A DNA stretch of 18,293 bases from CAZMXI01 sp964570205 (GCA_964570205.1 CAZMXI010000101.1:1-18293), one strand, 5' to 3'; shown: positions 1 through 7,146, numbered from the stretch's first letter. The notes: generated from the letters alone by a model not told the origin. A program made the numbers and translations.

Positions 1-36
1 TGAGCCGAAGCAGCGTGCGTTACGGGACAGGGGATC

Positions 37-522
37 CTACGTTGCAGCCTGGGTTCTTCGTCGCCACCGATTGGAGGCGATAACCGATACGATGATGACT
101 GAGATGGCCGCGCCGAAGAGGATGCCCCAGATCGAGCCGCCGACCCATGCGTACTTCAGCATTTCCCCGGGCTGATGCGGCACGCCCCTGAATGCATGGT
201 GGAAGAAATCCGGGCTGAGCGCAGCCAAGCCCATTGCGATGAGGCCGCCGAGACACCAGGCCGCGAGGGCAATACTGGCGGCCGGGGCAAGGTGTTTCAG
301 CGCGAACTTGAATGTCACAGCGCCTCTGGAGACCACGCCGATCACCAGCGTGAACACCACGGAAAGGATTGCCCCGTAGATCAAGCCCTCGAAAATGCCC
401 TGAGCCACGGCCGCGCGCCAGATGTGACGATTGGCTTCTAACAGAGGAGTATGACCCGCAGAGCGGACTTCGAACGGGACGGGGGGTTGAAAAGGGGCGG
501 GGGTTCTGGGAAGACATCGCAC
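37..522 (-). CDS. Small three-helix membrane protein, function unknown
   Basis: The 161-residue frame begins at a GTG. It has a proline-rich N-terminus of about 35 residues, then three hydrophobic segments that should span the membrane: around GLIYGAILSVVFTLVIGVV, around APAASIALAAWCLGGLIAMG, and around SIWGILFGAAISVIIVSVIA. The tail (RWRRRTQ) is basic. I do not recognise a family. The start is uncertain: no ATG occurs before the first helix, no clear ribosome binding site is visible, and the GTG lies only 8 bases from the ATG of the divergent ATPase gene. A shorter version beginning at an internal GTG just before the first helix is possible. The coherent hydrophobic pattern favours a real gene, but nothing nearby indicates its role. 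Confidence 0.5.
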   Translation of the reverse strand: MRCLPRTPAPFQPPVPFEVRSAGHTPLLEANRHIWRAAVAQGIFEGLIYGAILSVVFTLVIGVVSRGAVTFKFALKHLAPAASIALAAWCLGGLIAMGLAALSPDFFHHAFRGVPHQPGEMLKYAWVGGSIWGILFGAAISVIIVSVIASNRWRRRTQAAT

Positions 523-530
523 GGAGACAT

Positions 531-1850
531 ATGCTTCGGCGGATCACCCTGGATAACTTCATGTCGCACGCGCACACGGTGATCGATCTGTCGCCGGGTT
601 TGAACGTGCTGGTGGGGCCGAACAATTGTGGTAAGTCCGCCGTGGTCGAGGCTTTGCGCACGGTGTGTTACAACGAGCCGGCCGAGGCGCTGGTGAGGCA
701 TGGTGAGCGAGAGAGCCGGATTACGATCGAGACGGATGATGGGCACACGGTGGTGTGGCGGCGGCGGGGGGCGGCGGTGGGGTATACGATCGACGGGCGG
801 CCTATCGATCGGCTGAACCGGTCGGTTCCGGAAGACCTGCATGCGATCCTGAAGCTGCCGAAGGTGGCGACGCCACAGGAGGAGTTCGAGATTCACTTCG
901 GGATGCAGAAGTTCCCGATGTTCCTGATCGACAAGCCAGGGGCGAAAGCGGCGGGGTTCTTCTCGACCAGTTCGGATGCCGAGAAGCTGATGGAGATGCA
1001 GCGCCGGCACAAGGAGAAGGTGCGCAGCGCCAAGGCGGAGCACAAGGAGATATCGACGGACTTGGAGCGGTTGGCGCGGCAGCTAGAGGCGTTGGCGCCG
1101 CTCGATGAACTGGCAGGGGCGGTGGAGAAGGTAGAGTCGGCGCATCAGGCGGTGCTGCTGCAGCGCACGGAGGCGGGGAAGCTGGAAGGCGCGATTGGCC
1201 GGCTGGTGGCGATGGTGGCGCTGGCGGGGCGGCATGAGGGGGAGTGCGGTGTGTTGCGCGAACTGGCCGGGCCGCCGAAGATGGAGGATGTCGAGTCGCT
1301 GGAACGGCTGGCGGGGCGTATGGTGGAGTTGTCAGGGCAGGTTGGGCGAGAGGGGCAGGTTGGGAAGGCACTGGAGGGGCTATCGCAGCCGCCGCAGGTT
1401 GAGGAGACGAGGGGGCTGGAGTCGGCCATCGCGGCGTTGGAGCGGGTGATGGAACAGCGGGTGCGGGCTGTGGCGGAGGCCGGGGCGGTGAGGGAATTGA
1501 CTCCGCCGCCAGCGGTGGAGGATTCGGCATCGCTGGAGCGGTTCATTGAGCGGATGCGTGCGGCGATGGCGACGTGCGTGGCGTGTGACAGTGCGTCGGC
1601 CGCGTTGGCGGGGCTGGGCGAGCCGCCGACGGTGATAGAAACGGCGGCGATGGAGTCGCTGATCGCACGATGGGAGGAGGATCGGCGGCGGGAGGCGCAG
1701 GTGAAGGCAGAGATTGCCCAGATCGACCGCGAGATGGCGGAGGTACAGGCCAGGGCGCAAGCGTGGGCCGAGGCGAACCCGACCTGTCCGACCTGTGGGT
1801 CGGCTATTCAGGCGGAACGGGTGCTTGGCGGGGGGCACAGCCATGCGTGA
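531..1850 (+). CDS. Split Rad50/SbcC-like ATPase, N-terminal half with zinc-hook-like end
   Basis: The 439-residue protein starts at ATG 531, just before the typical Rad50/SbcC/RecF opening RITLDNFMSH; GGAG at 523-526 precedes it. The frame is open further upstream but codes for nothing family-like. Walker A is GPNNCGKS at residues 29-36. A charged, coiled-coil-like stretch runs from about residue 150 to 215. Four 39-residue repeats starting at residues 246, 285, 324 and 363 follow, each opening with a PP pair and a conserved LE. The protein ends 17 residues after TCPTCGS (C419, C422), which matches the CxxC zinc hook at the apex of Rad50. Signature motif, Walker B and H-loop are all absent; they occur in the gene at 3110. 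The likely role is the N-terminal half of a DNA-end-processing ATPase working with the Mre11-like protein encoded next, with an 8-base gene overlap. It cannot be an active ATPase alone. Family membership is well supported; the partnership is inferred. Confidence 0.85.
   Translation: MLRRITLDNFMSHAHTVIDLSPGLNVLVGPNNCGKSAVVEALRTVCYNEPAEALVRHGERESRITIETDDGHTVVWRRRGAAVGYTIDGRPIDRLNRSVPEDLHAILKLPKVATPQEEFEIHFGMQKFPMFLIDKPGAKAAGFFSTSSDAEKLMEMQRRHKEKVRSAKAEHKEISTDLERLARQLEALAPLDELAGAVEKVESAHQAVLLQRTEAGKLEGAIGRLVAMVALAGRHEGECGVLRELAGPPKMEDVESLERLAGRMVELSGQVGREGQVGKALEGLSQPPQVEETRGLESAIAALERVMEQRVRAVAEAGAVRELTPPPAVEDSASLERFIERMRAAMATCVACDSASAALAGLGEPPTVIETAAMESLIARWEEDRRREAQVKAEIAQIDREMAEVQARAQAWAEANPTCPTCGSAIQAERVLGGGHSHA
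1266..1733 (+). repeat. Four tandem 39-residue (117-bp) coding repeats
   Basis: Within the Rad50-like half, segments starting at residues 246, 285, 324 and 363 recur at exactly 39-residue spacing. They open AGPPKMEDVESLERL, SQPPQVEETRGLESA, TPPPAVEDSASLERF and GEPPTVIETAAMESL. The shared pattern is x-x-PP-x-(V/M)-(E/I)-(D/E) with (L/M)E at positions 12-13, and each of the first three repeats ends in L. The DNA copies have diverged, so the similarity is at protein level. The pattern suggests helical units linked by Pro-Pro turns that make up the arm leading to the CxxC tip. Confidence 0.85.
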
Positions 1851-2802
1851 GCGGGCCTACACGGGGCTGTTGTGCATCGGCGACCCGCACCTGGCGAGCC
1901 GTGTGCCGGGATTTCGCAAGGATGACTATCCGCGGACGATCCTGCAGAAACTGGAATGGGCATTGGATTATGCGGCGGCGAACCGGCTGCTGCCGGTGAT
2001 GCTGGGGGACGTTTTCCATTACCCGCGTGACAACGCGAACTGGCTGCTGGTGGAGCTGCTGGATCTGATGGATGAGCCGGTGCTGGCGGTGGCGGGGAAT
2101 CACGACTGCACGGAGAATACGCTGACTGACGATGACACGCTGTCGGTGCTGAGCGCGGCGGGGCATATTCACCTGCTGGATCGGCGCGGGGCGTGGGTGG
2201 GGTTGATGAATGGCGTGCGGACGATGGTGGGAGGCACGTGCTGGGGCGCGAAGCTGCCGGAGCGGATTGATCGGGCGGCCGCGGGAATGGGCGAGGTCGT
2301 GGCGAGGGTGTTCTGGGTGGCGCATCATGACATCCGGTTCCCGGGCTATGAGGAGGCATCGCGATTCGGGTGCCGGGAGATCCCGGGGGTGGATGCGGTG
2401 ATCAACGGGCATATTCACCGGCCGTTGGAGGATGTGGTGAGCGGGGGAACGACGTGGGTGAATCCCGGGAATATATCGAGGGTGTCGCGGGGGGACGCCT
2501 CGCGGGAGCGTCGGCCGAGCGTGCTGCGCATTGACGTGCAGAAGGGCGGGTGGACGAAGGCCGCGGTAATGCTGCCGCACATGGCGTTTGACGAGGTGTT
2601 CTACCCGGAGGTCAAGGCGGCGGCGGAGGCGGTGGCGGATGATTCGCCTTTTGTTCGAGGGCTGGCGGAGCTGGAGAGCCTGAGGACCGAGAGCGGGGCG
2701 GGGCTGGAGAGGTTTCTGGACCAGAACGTGGAACAGTTTGAGCCGGCCGTGGCGGCGGAAATCCGCAAGCTGGCGAAAGAGGTGTTGGATGGCGAGCGTT
2801 AA
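1843..2802 (+). CDS. Mre11/SbcD-like metallophosphoesterase
   Basis: The 319-residue protein starts at ATG 1843, overlapping the stop of the ATPase half by 8 bases, which implies translational coupling. All calcineurin-like phosphoesterase motifs are present in order: GDPH (D14, H16), GDVFH (D56), GNHD (N86, H87, D88), VAHHD (H161, H162) and GHIH (H190, H192), followed by WVNPGNISR. These residues bind the two metal ions that carry out phosphodiester cleavage in Mre11/SbcD nucleases. The C-terminal 80 or so residues are helical and charged, and could hold the contact to the ATPase arms, as in Mre11. The setting between the two halves of a Rad50-like ATPase makes a nuclease subunit the best call. 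A stand-alone phosphoesterase of another kind is possible from motifs alone. Confidence 0.88.
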   Translation: MRERAYTGLLCIGDPHLASRVPGFRKDDYPRTILQKLEWALDYAAANRLLPVMLGDVFHYPRDNANWLLVELLDLMDEPVLAVAGNHDCTENTLTDDDTLSVLSAAGHIHLLDRRGAWVGLMNGVRTMVGGTCWGAKLPERIDRAAAGMGEVVARVFWVAHHDIRFPGYEEASRFGCREIPGVDAVINGHIHRPLEDVVSGGTTWVNPGNISRVSRGDASRERRPSVLRIDVQKGGWTKAAVMLPHMAFDEVFYPEVKAAAEAVADDSPFVRGLAELESLRTESGAGLERFLDQNVEQFEPAVAAEIRKLAKEVLDGER

Positions 2803-3103
2803 ACCGCAGGGAACGGCGACGGCACAGGACATCGAGTCGCTGCGCAAGCGATACACGGAGCTGGATCGGCGCAAGGCGGCGGCCGAGGCGAATTTGAAGA
2901 CGGCGAACGATGAACTGGAGCGACGCAAGGCGGAGGCGATGGAGCAGTATGGCACGGACGACGTGGATCAGCTCAAGGCGAAGCTGGCGGCGATGAAAGA
3001 GGAGAATGAGCGTCGGCGGCAGGAGTATCAGACGCATCTGCAGGCGATCGAGGCGCGGCTGGGGGACGTTGAGCGGCAGCACGTGGAGTCGAGGAAGGGC
3101 TGA
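2789..3103 (+). CDS. Short coiled-coil protein of the split Mre11-Rad50 operon
   Basis: The 104-residue protein starts at ATG 2789, inside the last codons of the phosphoesterase gene (14-base overlap), with an AAAGAGG-like ribosome binding site just upstream. Almost the whole chain from residue 14 on is heptad-rich and charged, in two long helices interrupted near EQYGTDDVDQL. No enzymatic motif is visible. The downstream ATPase half has only a very short helical lead-in and lacks the long returning coiled coil of an ordinary Rad50. This protein may therefore supply the antiparallel strand of the arm, or bridge the two halves. That role is inferred from position and composition only. Confidence 0.75.
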   Translation: MASVKPQGTATAQDIESLRKRYTELDRRKAAAEANLKTANDELERRKAEAMEQYGTDDVDQLKAKLAAMKEENERRRQEYQTHLQAIEARLGDVERQHVESRKG

Positions 3104-3109
3104 GGGAGC

Positions 3110-3796
3110 ATGAACGATTCAGTGTGCGATTTCCCGCTGGCGGATTCCGTGCCGCCTCCGACGCCGGTGCGGCGGAAGCTGGACCAGCTCGCGGGGCAGC
3201 GTGACGGCCTTGCGCATGAGCGTGATGAGAAGATGAAGCGGCTGGCCGCGAAGGCGCAATACCTCGGGATTGCGGATGCGGTGGAGGATGCGCTGGACAA
3301 GCTGAGCGAGGCGATGTTCGGTCAGCTTGTGCGGATCATCAAGGAGAAACTGACGATTGCGCTGCAGGAGGTGCTGGAACAGCCGATTGCCCTGAACGTG
3401 GAGCGAGAATTCAAGCGGGGCACGGCGACGATGTCGTTCGAGATCGTGCGGGATGGCAAGAGCGAGGACATCCTGCGCGGGCAGGGGGGATCGGTGGCGA
3501 ATGTGCTGTCGGTGGGGCTGCGGCTGCTGGCGCTGACGCGGTTGGATGCGAAGACGCACTGGCGGTTTCTGGTGCTGGATGAGCAGGATTGCTGGCTTCG
3601 GCCGGACCTGGTGCCGCGGCTGGCGAGGATCGTGCACGTGGCAGCGAAGGAGCTGGGTTTTCAGGTTGTGATGATCAGCCACCATGAGGTTGGGGCGTTC
3701 GAGCGGCATGCCGACCGGATTCACCGGTTCACGCCAACGCCGGATGGAGTTTGGGTTCAGGCGGTCCATGAGGTACCATCAGCGGATGTGGAATAG
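3110..3796 (+). CDS. Split Rad50/SbcC-like ATPase, C-terminal half
   Basis: The 228-residue protein begins at ATG 3110, seven bases after the preceding stop. GGAG at 3105-3108 is very close to the start, and AGGAAGG at 3092-3098 could also serve. A short helical lead-in (about residues 20-60) is followed by the C-terminal lobe of an SMC/Rad50-type ATPase. The signature is GQGGSVANVLSVGLRLLAL (from residue 124), Walker B is FLVLDEQ (D157, E158), and the H-loop is VVMISHHEV (H191). There is no Walker A. It therefore complements the gene at 531, and the two halves should assemble into one ATPase head, with ATP bound between the Walker A of one head and the signature of another. The gene closes the four-gene operon. 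Confidence 0.85.
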   Translation: MNDSVCDFPLADSVPPPTPVRRKLDQLAGQRDGLAHERDEKMKRLAAKAQYLGIADAVEDALDKLSEAMFGQLVRIIKEKLTIALQEVLEQPIALNVEREFKRGTATMSFEIVRDGKSEDILRGQGGSVANVLSVGLRLLALTRLDAKTHWRFLVLDEQDCWLRPDLVPRLARIVHVAAKELGFQVVMISHHEVGAFERHADRIHRFTPTPDGVWVQAVHEVPSADVE

Positions 3797-3853
3797 TGGC
3801 GGTCGTCCGCGGGGCGGCCGGCCGGTTCGGATTTGCTGCCATTCGGAAAGACC

Positions 3854-5134
3854 ATGAGCACGCTCCTGATTCGCAACGGCACGGTTCTGGATCCCTCGCG
3901 GCAATGGAACGCCAAGGCCGATGTTCTGGTAAAGGACAACCGGGTGGAGACCGTGGGCGCGGGCTTGATGAGCAAGGCTGACCGGGTGATCGACGCGACG
4001 GGGTGCTATGTGATGCCCGGATTCATCGACCTGCACGTGCATTGCCGCGAGCCGGGGGATGAGGAAGAGGAGGATGTGGCGTCCGGGGCGGCGGCGGCGG
4101 TTGCGGGAGGATTTGCCAGCGTCTGCTGCATGCCCAATACGAAGCCCCCGCTGGACAACGAAGGGCAGATCGAATTCATCCTGCGTGAGTCGGAGCTGGT
4201 GGGCCTGGCGAACGTGTATCCGTGCGGAGCAATCACGAAGGGCCGCGCCGGCAAGGAACTGGCCGAGATGGCCCTGATGCACCAGCGCGGGGCGATTGCG
4301 TTCACCGACGACGGCGCCGGAGTCGCGGATGCCGCGGTGATGCGCAAAGCGTTTCAATATGCCAAGATGCTGGATGCGTGCATCATGCAGCACTGCGAGG
4401 AGCCAAGCCTGGCGGGTGGGGCGATGCATGGGGGTCTGGTAGCCACGACGCTGGGGCTGCCGGGGATTCCGGCGGAGGCCGAGCAGCTCATGATTGCCCG
4501 CGACCTGTTGCTGAACCGGACGATCGGATGCCGGTACCATGTGCAGCACATCAGCACGGCGACGAGCGTGGAACTGGTGCGGCAGGCGAAGAAGCTGGGG
4601 CTTCCGGTGACGGCGGAGGCGGCGCCGCACCACCTGTTGCTGACGGATGAGCATTGCCGCAGTTACGACACGAACTACAAGATGAATCCGCCGTTGCGGC
4701 CGCAGGCGGATGTGGATGCGTGCATCAGGGGCGTGGTGGACGGAACGATCGACTGCCTGGCGACGGACCACGCTCCGCACCTGGCGGAGGAGAAGGAACT
4801 GGAGTTCGTGTACGCCCCCAACGGGATCATCGCCCTGGAATGCGCTCTGGGGCTGTATGTGAAGGCCCTGGTGGAGCCGGGGCACATCGACTGGATGCGG
4901 CTGGTGGAGCTGATGAGCTGCAACCCGGCGAGGATCGTGGGCCTGCGGAAAGGGACGTTGGCGGAGGGGGCGGATGCGGACATCACGATCGTGAATCCGG
5001 AGATGGTTTGGACGGTGGATGTGGGGCAGTTCAGGAGCAAGAGCCGCAACTGCCCCTATGGCGGGTGGAAATTGAAAGGCCGACCGGTCGCCACGATCGT
5101 GGGCGGCGCGGTAAAATGGGAACTGGAAGGGTGA
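3854..5134 (+). CDS. pyrC: Dihydroorotase (class I)
   Basis: This 426-residue enzyme interconverts N-carbamoyl-aspartate and dihydroorotate, the third step of de novo pyrimidine synthesis, in the cytoplasm. ATG 3854 is preferred over an in-frame ATG 21 bases upstream because GGAAAG lies a few bases before it and the protein then opens MSTLLIRNG, as is usual. Metal and substrate motifs are clear: DLHVHCREPG (H61, H63), MPNTKPP, FTDDG (D152, D153), QHCEEPSL (H180), VQHISTA (H232), EAAPHH and ATDHAPH (D305). FTDDG sits where class II enzymes carry the carboxylated lysine, as in Aquifex-type class I enzymes. The length is normal and nothing appears broken. The tRNA gene follows 23 bases after the stop and may share its transcript. 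Confidence 0.95.
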   Translation: MSTLLIRNGTVLDPSRQWNAKADVLVKDNRVETVGAGLMSKADRVIDATGCYVMPGFIDLHVHCREPGDEEEEDVASGAAAAVAGGFASVCCMPNTKPPLDNEGQIEFILRESELVGLANVYPCGAITKGRAGKELAEMALMHQRGAIAFTDDGAGVADAAVMRKAFQYAKMLDACIMQHCEEPSLAGGAMHGGLVATTLGLPGIPAEAEQLMIARDLLLNRTIGCRYHVQHISTATSVELVRQAKKLGLPVTAEAAPHHLLLTDEHCRSYDTNYKMNPPLRPQADVDACIRGVVDGTIDCLATDHAPHLAEEKELEFVYAPNGIIALECALGLYVKALVEPGHIDWMRLVELMSCNPARIVGLRKGTLAEGADADITIVNPEMVWTVDVGQFRSKSRNCPYGGWKLKGRPVATIVGGAVKWELEG

Positions 5135-5157
5135 GGCGATCCTTTCGATTGGTTTGC

Positions 5158-5230
5158 GGGAGCATAGCTCAACGGTCAGAGCAGGGGACTCATAATCCCT
5201 TGGTTGCAGGTTCGAATCCTGCTGCTCCCA
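5158..5230 (+). tRNA. tRNA with CAT anticodon (Met or Ile2)
   Basis: A complete cloverleaf of 73 bases folds: acceptor GGGAGCA/TGCTCCC, D stem GCTC/GAGC, anticodon stem GGGGA/TCCCT with loop CTCATAA (anticodon 5191-5193), T stem GCAGG/CCTGC with loop TTCGAAT, and discriminator A5230. CCA is not encoded. The G1-C72 pair argues against initiator tRNA. The variable segment TTGGTT resembles E. coli Ile2 (lysidine-modified CAT) more than elongator Met, so identity is open. The 3' end from 5210 is the element's attachment core and remains intact after integration. Confidence 0.93.
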
Positions 5231-6467
5231 GTTCGGTGTTTGGTAGGGTGTCGTAAGATGCAGAATCACTCTGTATTTCCGGGCGATTTTGCATTTCCGC
5301 CCCTACCGCCTCATGCTCCATACGAGACGATTCGGCATCATACTGTGCCGGATTCTGTGCCGCGCTGGCACGGGCGAAGTGGTCATCGGTCACTTGACGG
5401 TAGAAGGCGTCGGCCACGGCCTCGGTATGCCCCAGCCATGCGGCGCAGACGTGGGACGGGAAGGCGTCGGCCAGCTCGGTCGCCCGTGTGGCCCGCATGT
5501 TCTGCCAGGGCTTTGGCCAGGGAGTCAGTCCCGCCGCCGTGATATACCGCACCAGTTGCGTGCGAAGGTTCTGTGCCGGGTCGCGGTAACGGGTAATGAC
5601 GTGGACAGTGCCGGCCTGAGCCGCATCGAACACCCGTTGGAAATGCTCGGCGAGCTCAGGGAACATCGGCACCACCCGGATACCTCCATCGGCGTGATGC
5701 TCGGTCTTGCTGGCCCGCACCGTGAATCGGCCGCGGTCAAAATCCACGTCGCCCCACGTCAACGCCAGCGCTTCGGATGGAATGCGCAGCCCGCCCCAGC
5801 GTGCCAGGGCAATCAACAGCTTCCACTCCGGATCGGGGGCCGCGTCGATCACCTTCCGCACATCCTCAGCGGAAACAAACACTCGCCTTGCGGGATTGCC
5901 CCTCACCGTCGCCTTGATGTGGGCGAAGGGGTTCTCGTCGATCAACTTCCGGCGTCGGGCCACCTCGAAAAAATGCCGGGCATACTGGCACCACTTGGCG
6001 ACAGTCGCCCGGGCGATGCCCCTACCCAGCAGGTGGGCGCGGTAGGCGTCTGCGTCGGCAGCCGTGACATTGGTCACGGGCTTTGCCTCGCCCATGTACG
6101 CCAGCAGGTGACGCTTGGCCTGCTGAAAGACGATCATCGTGCCGGGTTTCACGTCTTGCCGCTGGGCGAGGTAGCCATTGATGAATTGCCCCAGCTTGGT
6201 CCCCTCGATAGCGGTCCGCGATTTCACCAGCCCAGCCCGCGCCAGCCGATCATGCAGCTTGTGGCCAATGCCGCTCACCCAGATTGATGTTTCGCGGGAT
6301 ATGGGTTGCCCGTTGATCGCCGCTGCTGCCAGGGTTTCGATGTGTCGGCAGACTTGCTCAGCATCCCGCTGGCTTGCTTTGCCCAGCCGCACAGTCTTGC
6401 GGCTTCCGTCGCCGGCCACGAACAGGATGCGCTTTCGCCCGTTGGAATCGTTGCCAATCGTCGCCAT
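5190..6467 (-). CDS. Tyrosine integrase, ending inside the tRNA gene
   Basis: The 425-residue site-specific recombinase catalyses integration and excision of the element. It starts at ATG 6467 with AGGA about 10 bases upstream. An N-terminal arm-binding region is followed by a core-binding helical domain (about 85-190) and the catalytic domain. Visible catalytic residues are R228 (GGLRIPSE), K254 (ASKTEH), R325 (QNMRATRATEL), H347 (WLGHT) and nucleophile Y356 (FYRQVT). The histidine usual three residues before the second arginine is Q322 here. The last residues, GAAGFEPATKGL, are read from the antisense strand of the tRNA gene, so the C-terminus depends on integration. In the circular form the frame would continue after E419 into a 71-residue tail now stranded at 13317-13532. 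The gene follows the XRE gene by 3 bases and is the last in the operon. Confidence 0.95.
   Translation of the reverse strand: MATIGNDSNGRKRILFVAGDGSRKTVRLGKASQRDAEQVCRHIETLAAAAINGQPISRETSIWVSGIGHKLHDRLARAGLVKSRTAIEGTKLGQFINGYLAQRQDVKPGTMIVFQQAKRHLLAYMGEAKPVTNVTAADADAYRAHLLGRGIARATVAKWCQYARHFFEVARRRKLIDENPFAHIKATVRGNPARRVFVSAEDVRKVIDAAPDPEWKLLIALARWGGLRIPSEALALTWGDVDFDRGRFTVRASKTEHHADGGIRVVPMFPELAEHFQRVFDAAQAGTVHVITRYRDPAQNLRTQLVRYITAAGLTPWPKPWQNMRATRATELADAFPSHVCAAWLGHTEAVADAFYRQVTDDHFARASAAQNPAQYDAESSRMEHEAVGAEMQNRPEIQSDSASYDTLPNTELGAAGFEPATKGL
5210..5230 (+). repeat. attL core (21-bp direct repeat, tRNA 3' end)
   Basis: It covers half of the T stem, the T loop, the acceptor 3' strand and the discriminator base. 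It is identical to 13532-13552. The T-arm palindrome GCAGG-TTCGAAT-CCTGC is a typical core-type site for tyrosine recombinases. Confidence 0.92.
5342..5366. repeat. 25-bp end repeat, left copy (candidate integrase arm site)
   Basis: It is identical and in the same orientation as 13468-13492. It contains CTGTGCCG twice, 12 bases apart (CTGTGCCGGATTCTGTGCCG). It lies 111 bases inside the left core, within the integrase gene. A partial copy, TTCTGTGCCGG, is at 5569-5579. Confidence 0.7.
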
Positions 6468-6470
6468 GCT

Positions 6471-6701
6471 TCACCGTCCTTTGATCTTCGCGGCCCGATC
6501 TTCGGCCACGATCGTCAAGCCCAGCAGTTCCCCCAGCCGGTCCACCGTCGTCAGGGCAAGCCCGCACTCGCCGGCCATGAAGTGGCTCATCGTGCTTTCG
6601 GGTAGCCCGATTTCCTTGCAGATGCGGTAGCGGCTCATCCCGCTGGCGTCGATGGCTTCCCGCAACTGCTGGCTTATCGGCTTGCTTGTCTTGCGTCCCA
6701 T
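6471..6701 (-). CDS. XRE-family helix-turn-helix regulator
   Basis: The 76-residue protein is a single Cro/C1-type DNA-binding domain: ISQQLREAIDASGMSRYRICKEIGLPESTMSHFMAG followed by TTVDRLGELLGLTIV. ATG 6701 is chosen over two ATGs just upstream because AGG lies about 9 bases before it, whereas it would directly abut the earlier ones. It sits 3 bases before the integrase and 10 bases after the preceding gene. It may regulate integrase or the whole operon, but I see no clear operator beside it. The domain assignment is firm; the target is unknown. Confidence 0.87.
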   Translation of the reverse strand: MGRKTSKPISQQLREAIDASGMSRYRICKEIGLPESTMSHFMAGECGLALTTVDRLGELLGLTIVAEDRAAKIKGR

Positions 6702-6711
6702 TGTCATCATC

Positions 6712-7146
6712 CTACCCGATGCTTCTGCATCGTGCAAGTAGCAATTCTCTCGACAGGTCCGACAGGTCCAGCTCATCGGCGATCCGCCGCACCCACGTCT
6801 CGCCCGGCGGGTCGGGGCCTGCCGGCAACACGCCGTCCAGCGTATTGCCCCTGTCCCGGTCCTGCCGCTGCATCGCCCGCAATGCCGCGTTGAGTTCACG
6901 CCATGCCGCCCGGCTCTGGGCGCTCCGCTCGCCGTGCTTCATCGCGTTCAGCCGGGATCGGGCCTTGCCCTTCGCCGTCCTGGGGCCGCCGCTGTACAGC
7001 CACGGCTTGTTCCGCACGGCCGATGCCCGCAGGGATGCCAGCCCCATCGCCGACAGCCGGTAGGGCCGGGGGCGGGGCCGATCCTTGTTCGTTTGACGCG
7101 ACGGGCTTTCGGAAATCGGGGCTTGCGACGGTCTGATTCTCGACAT
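6712..7146 (-). CDS. GPRT-KG-motif small basic protein of mobile elements
   Basis: The 144-residue basic protein contains GPRTAKGKARSRLNAMKHG at about residues 54-72, a motif I recall from short accessory proteins of phages and integrated elements, typically written GPRTpeGKaRSslNalKHG. Its biochemical role is not known to me. ATG 7146 is preceded by AGGTGG at six bases' distance, a good ribosome binding site. That matters because the first 251 bases overlap, out of frame, the end of the 262-residue gene upstream. An internal ATG at 7047 would shorten the overlap but lacks an obvious binding site. The second half (VRRIADELDLSDLSRELLLARC) looks helical. Confidence 0.7.
   Translation of the reverse strand: MSRIRPSQAPISESPSRQTNKDRPRPRPYRLSAMGLASLRASAVRNKPWLYSGGPRTAKGKARSRLNAMKHGERSAQSRAAWRELNAALRAMQRQDRDRGNTLDGVLPAGPDPPGETWVRRIADELDLSDLSRELLLARCRSIG

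Noticed and set aside
1575..1586. Second CxxC (C349, C352) in the third 39-residue repeat as another zinc hook
   Set aside because: The other repeats have no cysteines there and it lacks the P and G context of the CPTCG hook; probably coincidence.
5569..5579. Third copy of the arm-type repeat (TTCTGTGCCGG)
   Set aside because: Only about 11 bases match; this could be chance in GC-rich coding sequence, so it is mentioned but not listed as a site.
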